The translations under genes were made by a program, and so were the position numbers. The notes below the pieces were generated by a model. The model had not been told where the DNA came from. It did no database searches and was given only the letters and a program-made list of their open reading frames with translations. Shown here in pieces: positions 9,872 through 17,078 of a DNA stretch of 40,440 nt (position 1 is its first letter; each line of letters starts with the position of its first letter). Source of the stretch: Candidatus Nitrosotenuis sp. (GTDB taxonomy: Archaea > Thermoproteota > Nitrososphaeria > Nitrososphaerales > Nitrosopumilaceae); NCBI GenBank assembly GCA_004322465.1, contig SCVO01000059.1, forward strand, positions 1 to 40,440. Direction: 5' to 3'.

Positions 9872-11146
9872 CTACTGATTTGGGTTATACCTGAGGATTG
9901 CGCCGACCTTTCCGAGGCTTGCCAACATTGAACCGTATTCTGTGACTCCCGAAATTACCTCGACTTTTGTTCCCACCTGAGCTGCAACAAGCGAAAGATA
10001 GTCCACCAAATCCTGAGATATTGCCTCTTGGTCGGTGCTCTTGCAGCTTGGGCATGGCTTGTTTAGGAGTTCTGTCTTTCTTGGAATCAGCTTCAGCCTG
10101 TCTATGATTTCTTCCTGAATGTTTTGACACCTGTTGCACTTTACCTCTAATCTGTACATGTTTGTGTCGTCTGTGATCAGTAGGGTTTCAACTACATTGT
10201 TTTTTAAATATTTTATCACGTCTTTTAGTCCATACATGCCTTTGCCGGAATGAGAATTTATTTCGCGGAATAATTTTTCAATCAATATTTTTTCTTCAGA
10301 CAATCTAAAGTCCGATAACACATCGCTTGCCTTTACAAACGCTTCACGAATTCCTTCCGAACCTGAATACGAAGTATCCAAAACCGCGATCACCATGTTC
10401 TGAAGTCTATATTCAAGATAGTTTGATTTTAGAAAGTCTTCCTTTGTTGGGCCTGGGCCAGATACAATCAATCCCTTTATTGGATAAATGTCAATGAAGA
10501 ACTCCTTTGTCACTTCGGCAATTCTGTTGTAATAATATGTGAGTTCCATTTCCCGAAGTCTTTCAAATCTTCTTGCAGACTGCCCTCCCTGTCGGTGTTT
10601 TCCTGCAACGCCGGAGCTTGTCTCTCTTAGAACCTCAATTTTATTTCCATAAAGCAGCCCCCACCCAGTATCCTTTGTGTCGATTGCCAAAAACCCAATT
10701 AGGTTGTCGTCCTTTAGCATGTCCTTTAGAATATCCACATGGAAATGATCATCGCATCGGTATAGGAACGTGGTAAGATCTTTTGGTGGCTCTATCTCCC
10801 AGACTTTGATTACCTCGCTCCCAATTGGTCCGCCGCCTTCTGGCGGAACTGCGCCGCAAAATATCACGAGCCCGTGATCTGGCGTATTTTTGTATAGCTT
10901 TAGTCTCTGCTGCACACGCGACAGAGAATCCACCACATGCGTTCTTGTAAGGTCTGACTTTATGTTGTCCGCAGTCCCTTGCTCTTCTCGCAGGGTGTTT
11001 ATTACAAGATGGAGCTGTTTTCCTTTTGGCACGTATACTGAGATCAGTTCGGTTCCCCTGCCAGATATTCGTGAAAGTTCATCAAGTGTTTTTTTTATTT
11101 TGTAAAGTTTGACAGAATCCTGTTTTTCAATCGTAATTTTGCCCAT
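9872..11146 (-). CDS. prf1: Peptide chain release factor aRF1
   Basis: Recognises all three stop codons and triggers peptide release; archaeal/eukaryal class-I factor unrelated to bacterial RF1/RF2. 424 residues. NIKS is at 61-64 (stop-codon reading) and GGQ at 187-189 (peptidyl-tRNA hydrolysis). The C-terminal domain keeps two Cys pairs (CNRCQ and CPSCKS), as in many archaeal aRF1s. Monocistronic and convergent with the receiver gene. Confidence 0.97.
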   Translation of the reverse strand: MGKITIEKQDSVKLYKIKKTLDELSRISGRGTELISVYVPKGKQLHLVINTLREEQGTADNIKSDLTRTHVVDSLSRVQQRLKLYKNTPDHGLVIFCGAVPPEGGGPIGSEVIKVWEIEPPKDLTTFLYRCDDHFHVDILKDMLKDDNLIGFLAIDTKDTGWGLLYGNKIEVLRETSSGVAGKHRQGGQSARRFERLREMELTYYYNRIAEVTKEFFIDIYPIKGLIVSGPGPTKEDFLKSNYLEYRLQNMVIAVLDTSYSGSEGIREAFVKASDVLSDFRLSEEKILIEKLFREINSHSGKGMYGLKDVIKYLKNNVVETLLITDDTNMYRLEVKCNRCQNIQEEIIDRLKLIPRKTELLNKPCPSCKSTDQEAISQDLVDYLSLVAAQVGTKVEVISGVTEYGSMLASLGKVGAILRYNPNQ

Positions 11147-11265
11147 TATTTGCTCTCTATGGATTCAGTATTAAGAAGTTTGGGCAATCAAAACATTCCA
11201 AAATGGAATCCATTTTTGTCGCAAAGTGCCGCAGTAATAATTAATCAAGCGGGGGTTTGCGATAC

Positions 11266-11637
11266 GTGGAAAAAAACGCGTTGCCCTACTGCATCGAGCT
11301 GGATGACTATCCAAAACTGCTCAAGTACAGGGTGACAAGCCACGGATTCTATTACATGGAGGAAATCATATCGCAGATTTATCTTGAGGGAAAAGAACCT
11401 TCGATGTACAAGTTGGTCCAACTTGGCATACTGTTGCGTGTCAACATGTGTCAAACAATGAAAACAGACAATGAAACCCTGTTCCAGGACGTATCGAAAA
11501 AGGCAGCAAAGTACGGCGGAGTTGAGCCAGAATATGTCTCGTACTGCATCAGGAACATGGTGTTGCGTGGTCTGCTCGATTCAAATCCAAAATACGACAA
11601 TCACATTGCAAGCGATTTGCACAAATTAGAATACTGA
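11266..11637 (+). CDS. Conserved unknown protein
   Basis: About 123 residues, soluble, no clear motif; two parts with alternating hydrophobic pattern and several Tyr and Cys residues (LPYCIELDD, VSYCIRNM). The last 60 residues look like a small helical bundle or winged-helix fold, but I cannot name a family. GTG at 11266 is chosen because an AT-rich box (TAATAATTA, about 11235-11243) lies 26 bases upstream; TTG at 11257 would add three residues. It abuts the DsbA-like gene stop-to-stop with no base between. Confidence 0.7.
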   Translation: MEKNALPYCIELDDYPKLLKYRVTSHGFYYMEEIISQIYLEGKEPSMYKLVQLGILLRVNMCQTMKTDNETLFQDVSKKAAKYGGVEPEYVSYCIRNMVLRGLLDSNPKYDNHIASDLHKLEY

Positions 11638-12291
11638 TTACATGTCATCAAGTGTTTTTCTAAATACTTCGATTGGCTGATTTCCCGTAATCTTGACAAC
11701 CTTGTTGTCTTTTATGATGAGAAATGACGGTGTCGCGTCAATTTTGATTTTTTGTCCCAAGTCGTATGTGTCTAGAACTTGTTGCTTGTACTTTGAAGAG
11801 TCAAGACAAGACTTTAGCTGATCAACGTCCAATCCGACATTTTGAGCAAACTTGCTGAGCGAATCCTTGCTTACCCATCCAGTATTTTCACCGTTCCAGT
11901 TTCTGTATACTTCATTATGATACTCCCAGAATTTTCCTTGGTCTTTTGCGCAATGAGATGCCTCTGCCGCAAGAACCGAGGCAGGACCATTTAGTGGAAA
12001 GTCTCTAAAAACAAGGTTTGCCTTGCCGGACTTGAGGTACTCGTCTTTGATAACCTCTAGGCTTGAATCATGAAACAGGTGACAATACGTGCACTGATAG
12101 TCACCCCATTCGACTATCGTGATTGGTGCAGACGGGTTTCCTTCGTAGGGAGAACCATTCTCAATTAGTTGCTGTAGTGTGAATGTTTCGTCTTTTTGGA
12201 GATTGTCGCTGTTTCCAAAATAAGTTACCGCAAATATTCCGCCAATAATTCCAATTATTGCCGGGATTGCAAGAAAATAATATTTTACCAC
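11638..12291 (-). CDS. DsbA-family thiol:disulfide oxidoreductase, membrane-anchored
   Basis: 217 residues. An N-terminal hydrophobic helix (residues about 4-25) serves as signal anchor, placing a thioredoxin-fold domain outside the membrane. The redox pair is CTYC in GDYQCTYCHLF, and the cis-proline loop is DATPSFLI. Two further Cys (SHCAKD, KSCLDS) may form a second, structural disulfide. It probably oxidises or isomerises disulfides in exported proteins. Ammonia-oxidising archaea carry several such proteins. GTG start at 12291. Confidence 0.88.
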   Translation of the reverse strand: MVKYYFLAIPAIIGIIGGIFAVTYFGNSDNLQKDETFTLQQLIENGSPYEGNPSAPITIVEWGDYQCTYCHLFHDSSLEVIKDEYLKSGKANLVFRDFPLNGPASVLAAEASHCAKDQGKFWEYHNEVYRNWNGENTGWVSKDSLSKFAQNVGLDVDQLKSCLDSSKYKQQVLDTYDLGQKIKIDATPSFLIIKDNKVVKITGNQPIEVFRKTLDDM

Positions 12292-12330
12292 GAACTAACA
12301 CCCAAAATACGCTTGAAATAGTTTGCTGTG

Positions 12331-12975
12331 TCACGGCTTACCGTGTGTAGCAAGAGTCCACAGTGCAGAGTTTTTTGCCGCAATCTCTGCAACAAACGGA
12401 TCATTGGCAGACGCGATTATTATCATGTCGCCATTTTTCGGGTGCATTTTGGTCAGTAGCACTCCCCTGATTTTCTGATCACCCAAAAGACAGTCTGTGT
12501 TCTCATTTGGGAAAACGAATCTGTCTTCCTTATAGAGCAACGTAGTGGCCCCAGATGCGCCATACAGTATTGTGTAATCTCGTTGTTCCACCCCCGTCTT
12601 TGTTGCAAATGCATAGTTTCTCAGAATGATCGCGTGATTGAATTTGCCCTGCGCGATTTGGCATTTTTTAATGTCGCATTCTGCAAAAATTATTTCTAGG
12701 ATATTTTTTATGAAATTCTTCCCTTTTGTTGTAAGAAAAGTTCCAGACTTTGTTGAATCCACCATGGATTCTTCCTTTAGGTGCATGATCATTGTCTTTA
12801 CCGCCCCCTCTCCCATGTGCAGATTCTGGCAAAAACTCGATCTACTCACATATTCGTTTTCATTTAACATTTGTAATGCCTTGAACACGTGAGGCACCGA
12901 AAATGTCAACACTTTGCTTGATCCTTTTCTTGACACCAGGTTTTGCAGTGTTTGCACTTGTTGCCTAGAATTCAT
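12331..12975 (-). CDS. DUF4443-like winged-helix regulator
   Basis: 214 residues. The N-terminal 70 residues form a winged-helix segment (VFKALQMLNENEYVSR ... GAVKTMIMHLKEE). The C-terminal part is an alpha/beta ligand-binding-like domain with a Cys pair CDIKKC at the junction and a GASGATTLLY loop. This layout matches archaeal DUF4443 proteins as I know them. It is transcribed divergently from cbtBA across a 62-base region with an inverted repeat, so regulating cobalt uptake is a reasonable inference; the Cys pair could be a metal sensor. Confidence 0.7.
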   Translation of the reverse strand: MNSRQQVQTLQNLVSRKGSSKVLTFSVPHVFKALQMLNENEYVSRSSFCQNLHMGEGAVKTMIMHLKEESMVDSTKSGTFLTTKGKNFIKNILEIIFAECDIKKCQIAQGKFNHAIILRNYAFATKTGVEQRDYTILYGASGATTLLYKEDRFVFPNENTDCLLGDQKIRGVLLTKMHPKNGDMIIIASANDPFVAEIAAKNSALWTLATHGKP

Positions 12976-12988
12976 TTTTAGTTAAATA

Positions 12989-13017
12989 TTGGATGATTCG
13001 TCCAAGAATTTAAATAC
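12989..13017. promoter_or_regulatory. Divergent promoter with operator candidate, DUF4443 gene / cbtBA
   Basis: TTTAAATAC (13009-13017) is a TATA box 26 bases ahead of the cbtB ATG; its ATTTAAAT core is palindromic and could serve the opposite strand too. Immediately left lies TTGGA-N7-TCCAA (12989-12993 and 13001-13005), a 17-base inverted repeat suited to a dimeric regulator that could block both directions. Confidence 0.55.
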
Positions 13018-13037
13018 ATTCGTTCAGGCTCAACATC

Positions 13038-13253
13038 ATGTCGCTTTCAAAAGAGATTACAATCTCAAAATCAAGCGTTCCAAAAGTTGCACTACTTGTA
13101 TTAGCTACAATTTTTGCATTTGGAGTGTTTGAAGTAGGCTTTGATCAGGGACAATTATTCAGTATTGCCTTCGGTGATCAAGCATATGCAGACATGTACA
13201 TACATGAACTAACTCATGACATGAGACATGCAGCAGGATTTCCCTGCCACTAG
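13038..13253 (+). CDS. cbtB: CbtB, small subunit of predicted cobalt transporter
   Basis: 71 residues: one transmembrane helix (about residues 17-40) and the family's C-terminal metal-ligand tail, HELTHDMRHAAGFPCH, with three His before the terminal Cys-His. CbtB is always found with CbtA and is thought to help import cobalt for B12. ATG at 13038 is leaderless relative to the TATA box at 13009. cbtA begins 9 bases after its stop, and the two surely share a transcript. No cobalamin riboswitch is visible. Confidence 0.9.
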   Translation: MSLSKEITISKSSVPKVALLVLATIFAFGVFEVGFDQGQLFSIAFGDQAYADMYIHELTHDMRHAAGFPCH

Positions 13254-13262
13254 TGATAAGTC

Positions 13263-13991
13263 ATGAGGACGTCTCTTTTTATTGGAATTATTTTGCTAGC
13301 TGGTTGCTCAGCCGGAATTATTCATGGTTTGGTAAATTTGGTGCTTGTTGAACCGTATTTGGATAAAGCGATTGGAATCGAAAATCAGCACATGTTTGCG
13401 TCTGGAGAAGCAAAGGACAATCCGCAGTTTTGGGCAGAATACTACTCATACAGAGCATGGCAAAAAGGCGGACAGCTCCTATCTGGCGCGATATTGGGCA
13501 TGTCAATCGGCTCATTGTATGGAATCGTTTTCGGGTATTCTAGAAACATACTGCCTGGAAATAGTTTTGCCAAAAAAGCACTAGCCCTTGCAGCAATTAT
13601 GTGGATTACGCTCTATCTGATACCGTTTGCAAAATATCCTGCAAACCCGCCAACCGTTGGTGACCCGGCAACTATTGTTCTAAGGGAGACATTGTATGTT
13701 GCATTCATCGCAATTTCTGGATTTGGTGCACTAGGGTTTTATCAAATTTACAAGAGACTCAAAAGTAGAAAGATGGTTGCATTTATCGGATATGCAGGGC
13801 TTATGGGTGCGGCGTTTGCGCTGATGCCACAAAACCCGGATGTCATAACTACCTCGATGGACCTAGTAAACGGATTCAGGGCAGTATCAATAGTTGGAGT
13901 GTCGGCATTTTGGCTGTCTCTGGGTTTGATTCTTGGCGTGTTGTGGCAAAAACTACAACCGGATAAAGTAAAGCAATCGAAATTCCAGTAA
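13263..13991 (+). CDS. cbtA: CbtA, predicted cobalt transporter membrane subunit
   Basis: 242 residues with five to six hydrophobic helices, starting with FIGIILLAGCSAGIIHGLVNL. The outward loop holds ENQHMFAS, and helix two contains GAILGMSIGSLYG, as in CbtA proteins. Partner of CbtB. Cobalt rather than another metal is a family-level prediction; it fits a B12-producing archaeon and the cobalamin adenosyltransferase at the other end of this window. Confidence 0.88.
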   Translation: MRTSLFIGIILLAGCSAGIIHGLVNLVLVEPYLDKAIGIENQHMFASGEAKDNPQFWAEYYSYRAWQKGGQLLSGAILGMSIGSLYGIVFGYSRNILPGNSFAKKALALAAIMWITLYLIPFAKYPANPPTVGDPATIVLRETLYVAFIAISGFGALGFYQIYKRLKSRKMVAFIGYAGLMGAAFALMPQNPDVITTSMDLVNGFRAVSIVGVSAFWLSLGLILGVLWQKLQPDKVKQSKFQ

Positions 13992-14038
13992 ACCCCAATT
14001 TTTGCAATATGCACGGTTTGACTTTTAATGCCAAATGT

Positions 14039-14080
14039 TCTCATTTTATAGAATGAGAAGGATAACATTTTATTTAAATA
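14039..14080 (+). promoter_or_regulatory. Promoter and operator candidate of the tandem HTH genes
   Basis: A perfect 20-base inverted repeat TCTCATT-N6-AATGAGA occupies 14039-14058. The TATA box TATTTAAATA follows at 14071-14080, about 26 bases before the TTG at 14104. The half-site TTCTCATT recurs upstream of the FTR1 gene at 14791-14798 at a similar distance from its TATA box, suggesting a common regulator. Confidence 0.6.
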
Positions 14081-14103
14081 ACAATACGAAATAGAACAGT
14101 GTC

Positions 14104-14433
14104 TTGGGGCGCAGATTCACACTTCCACAATTAAAAAAATATGATGTAACACAAAAAGTAATTGAGGCATTGGCAGATGCAGAATCTCGGACCATCCTAT
14201 TTTCATTAATCAAACAAGGCCGCACCGCGGCAGAAATTTCGGAGAAATACAAGATTCCACTCAGCTCAGTTTACAAAAAACTCTCAGATCTTGAGAATCT
14301 AACGCTGATACGCGTAGAGCGATGGATGATTTCAGACAAGGGAAGAAAATTCAAAGTATATCGAAGCAGAATAAGCAAGGCCGACATTAGTATCAAAAAA
14401 CCAGAGCCAACTCTTGTTTTGGCACCAAATTAA
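14104..14433 (+). CDS. Winged-helix transcriptional regulator, first of a tandem pair
   Basis: 109 residues with one winged-helix domain: KYDVTQKVIEALADAESRTILFSL, then the recognition region PLSSVYKKLSDLENL and a C-terminal beta wing and basic strand (KVYRSRISKADI). No Cys/His metal site is evident. It aligns over its whole length with the next gene. TTG at 14104 fits the TATA box; the genes are separated by no bases. Likely a dimeric DNA-binding protein acting on its own promoter and on the FTR1 gene downstream; the signal is unknown. Confidence 0.8.
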   Translation: MGRRFTLPQLKKYDVTQKVIEALADAESRTILFSLIKQGRTAAEISEKYKIPLSSVYKKLSDLENLTLIRVERWMISDKGRKFKVYRSRISKADISIKKPEPTLVLAPN

Positions 14434-14775
14434 ATGAATGGCATGGCTATGAAAAAAAACACAGTCTTTCAGCTCAGCCAATATGATGTAACTCAGCAGA
14501 TCATAGAAACCCTGACAAATGTCTACTCAAGATCTGTCTTGTTCTCAATCACGACGAAAGCAAAAGACGCACAAAAAATTGCAGACGAGCAGAAAATGTC
14601 GATTTCCACAGTATACAAAATCCTGTCAAATCTTGAAGTGCTAGCACTGGTCTATGTCGATAAATTTGAAATATCTACCGCTGGAAAAAAAATCAAGTAT
14701 TACAAAAGCCGAATCAAAAAAGCTGAAATCATTGTCGGAGGAACAAACCCGACACTGAATTTACAATCAAACTAG
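14434..14775 (+). CDS. Winged-helix transcriptional regulator, second of a tandem pair
   Basis: 113 residues, a paralogue of the preceding protein: both have YDVTQ, the I-x-E-x-L spacing, a Ser-x-VYK recognition helix (SISTVYKILSNLE here) and a KYYKSRIKKAEI tail. The ATG begins on the base after the preceding stop; a second Met at 14443 is possible. As a pair they could form a heterodimer. Located directly upstream of the FTR1-type permease, they are the best candidates for its regulators (inference). Confidence 0.8.
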   Translation: MNGMAMKKNTVFQLSQYDVTQQIIETLTNVYSRSVLFSITTKAKDAQKIADEQKMSISTVYKILSNLEVLALVYVDKFEISTAGKKIKYYKSRIKKAEIIVGGTNPTLNLQSN

Positions 14776-14790
14776 TTTTTCAAAAACTCA

Positions 14791-14849
14791 TTCTCATTCT
14801 AAGTTTTTAGAACATATCCCTGCTTTAAATACAGTTAGCTGATCCTAAC
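14791..14849 (+). promoter_or_regulatory. Promoter region of FTR1 permease with three repeat elements
   Basis: In order: TTCTCATT (14791-14798), matching the half-site in front of the tandem HTH genes; TTCTAA-GTTT-TTAGAA (14797-14812), a perfect inverted repeat; the TATA box CTTTAAATAC (14823-14832); and GTTAG-CTGATC-CTAAC (14834-14849), an inverted repeat between the TATA box and the ATG at 14856. The last resembles the TTAG...CTAA shape of DtxR/IdeR iron boxes and lies where a bound repressor would block transcription start. Confidence 0.55.
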
Positions 14850-14855
14850 CAGACA

Positions 14856-17078
14856 ATGAGCAGTCGGCAAATTCTGTTGTCAGTTTTTGCAATGTTTGTT
14901 GTTTTGTCATCGTATAGTCACGCATCTTTTGGTCAAACTACGGATGATTCTGCAATACAGTCAACGGGTGAGGTAGTGAGGACGGGAATAAGTCTTGTAA
15001 AAACAAGCGTAATGAATGATGATTATGATCAAGCATCGAAATACTCGAAATTCACCACGGATTTTTACAGTGAGCAACTTGATTCACTCAGAGAGTCAAA
15101 CGTCGAGTCTGCCGCGGATTTGCACTTGCTGCTTCTTGACATGCATTCTAAAATAGAAAGTAAATCTCAATCAGGCGACATACTTGAGAATATCTCTACG
15201 GCAGAACAATATCTTACTAAATTCCCAAAATCGTCACGCGTTCCATTTGTTGTATCTGATTTACTTACAGTGGCAGACGATAGCTATCAAGTCGCAATTT
15301 CGAAGAATGACAAGGAATATCTTGCAATATCTGCATCGCTTGTTGACGATGCAATTCAACTGTTTAATTCGGATTCGTCATTTGACCAAAGACAGACCGG
15401 CGAACTAAAGTCTTTTTTTGACGACTTAAAATCACAGATTGCTCAAAAACACGATTTTGTTTCTGTTGGAAAACTGATTACCACCATACAACGTGATCTA
15501 ACTGGAACTGACTCTGCGACATCTGACCAAGACGACATATATTCTCAGATACGACAGCACTATGATCAAACCCTATCTGCAGTAAAGGAAGGTGATTATG
15601 CGACAGCGGAAGAGCATGTCATTGCGGCCTATCTTGATAACTTTGAGTATCTGGAGTCCGATATCGGCAAGGCTGATGAAAACCTACTGCACAGAATGGA
15701 GCTAAACATGAGAGAAAATCTGCGAACCATGGTGCAAGAAAAAAAATCGTTTGAAGAGATACAGTCGTTTATCAACGACCCAATACTTGCAGACCTTGAC
15801 GCAACAAAAAGCATGATCTCAAAACAGTCACATGTTGATCAGCAGGCAATAGAACCAAAAAAAGTAACAAAAGAGATGGGGTCTGCAACAGAAGACCAGA
15901 AATCAGGGGTACGAAGCCAAATTGACCTCATCCGAACAACCCTTCAAACTGCGCTAAATCAGTACAAAGAGGGCAATACCCAAGCAGCATTCATCTCTGC
16001 AAGAACTGCCTATCTTGACAGCTATGAGCATGTAGAAATCCCACTACGAACGATTGATCCAGATTTTACCTTGCAAGTAGAGCTGCAGTTTGCCCAGCTT
16101 AGGAGTCTGATAAACCAGAAAGCAGATTACGAAAAAGTTGAGCAGGCCGCAATTTCAGTAAAACGAAGCCTTGATGAATCCGAGAGACTTGTTACCGGCA
16201 CAGGTCAGCTCGCACCAACCATTGCGTTTACATCATCATTTGCAGTTATTTTCAGAGAAGGCTTGGAATCTGTTCTAATACTCGGCGCAATTCTCACATA
16301 TCTTGAAGCGTCGCGAAATACAAAATTCAAACCGTTTGTGTTTTATGGAATAATCATAGCAATCGCTGCAACCGCAGTAACATGGCTTGTAGCATCCTAC
16401 TTTATCACAATATCGGGGGCAAGTAGGGACCTAATTGAAGCAATTGCCGCGCTTTCTGCAACAGCGGTTTTGTTCTATGTGAGTTTTTGGATTCTAAACA
16501 AAATAGAGCACAAGAAATGGATGGAGTTTGTCAAGGCAAAAGTTTGGCAAGCGTCAACCACTGGAGGAACCATTGTGTTTGTAATGCTCTCGTTTTTCAC
16601 AGTGTACCGAGAAGGGTTTGAGACGGTATTGTTCTATGAGGCAATGTTTGGATTTGCAAAATATATGGAGACGTATGTTGGATTGGGATTTGTTGCTGGA
16701 ATTGCAAGTCTTCTTGGCGTGTACTTTGTAACAAGGAAATTGGGAAAAAGACTACCGCTCAAAATGCTTTTCGGCCTTACGATGGGAGTCGGCGCATACC
16801 TATCCATAGCATTTTTAGGTAACGCAGTAAGGGAGTTACAAACATTGGACATCATATCATTCACGAGTCTTCTTGGAATTATACCAAGACTAGATATCAA
16901 CATGGCAAAGATGACAGGAATTTATCCTACTCTTGAGACAATAATTGCACAAATCATTATGCTTGGAATATATCTTGCAGCCGCATCATACGTACTTGTT
17001 TTGAAGCCCAAAAGAGAAGAGAAAATAGCCACAATGCGAAAATCAAGAAGGGAAATCGATGAATTCAAGACGAATTAG
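14856..17078 (+). CDS. FTR1-family iron permease with large extracytoplasmic domain
   Basis: 740 residues. A signal peptide (1-26) leads into a long Asp/Glu/Ser-rich extracytoplasmic region, followed by about seven transmembrane helices. The two iron-binding motifs of the FTR1/OFeT family are present: REGLE near residue 468 and REGFE near 585. The extracytoplasmic part holds a duplication: two units (about 226-330 and 350-448) share YKEG/VKEG, AYLDxxEx and a spaced Glu-rich helix. By family, it imports ferric iron after oxidation; other metals such as lead or copper are possible. It overlaps the next gene by 20 bases. Confidence 0.88.
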   Translation: MSSRQILLSVFAMFVVLSSYSHASFGQTTDDSAIQSTGEVVRTGISLVKTSVMNDDYDQASKYSKFTTDFYSEQLDSLRESNVESAADLHLLLLDMHSKIESKSQSGDILENISTAEQYLTKFPKSSRVPFVVSDLLTVADDSYQVAISKNDKEYLAISASLVDDAIQLFNSDSSFDQRQTGELKSFFDDLKSQIAQKHDFVSVGKLITTIQRDLTGTDSATSDQDDIYSQIRQHYDQTLSAVKEGDYATAEEHVIAAYLDNFEYLESDIGKADENLLHRMELNMRENLRTMVQEKKSFEEIQSFINDPILADLDATKSMISKQSHVDQQAIEPKKVTKEMGSATEDQKSGVRSQIDLIRTTLQTALNQYKEGNTQAAFISARTAYLDSYEHVEIPLRTIDPDFTLQVELQFAQLRSLINQKADYEKVEQAAISVKRSLDESERLVTGTGQLAPTIAFTSSFAVIFREGLESVLILGAILTYLEASRNTKFKPFVFYGIIIAIAATAVTWLVASYFITISGASRDLIEAIAALSATAVLFYVSFWILNKIEHKKWMEFVKAKVWQASTTGGTIVFVMLSFFTVYREGFETVLFYEAMFGFAKYMETYVGLGFVAGIASLLGVYFVTRKLGKRLPLKMLFGLTMGVGAYLSIAFLGNAVRELQTLDIISFTSLLGIIPRLDINMAKMTGIYPTLETIIAQIIMLGIYLAAASYVLVLKPKREEKIATMRKSRREIDEFKTN

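Noticed and set aside
13000-13037. Cobalamin riboswitch before cbtB
   Set aside because: The promoter is leaderless, leaving no room for an untranslated RNA.
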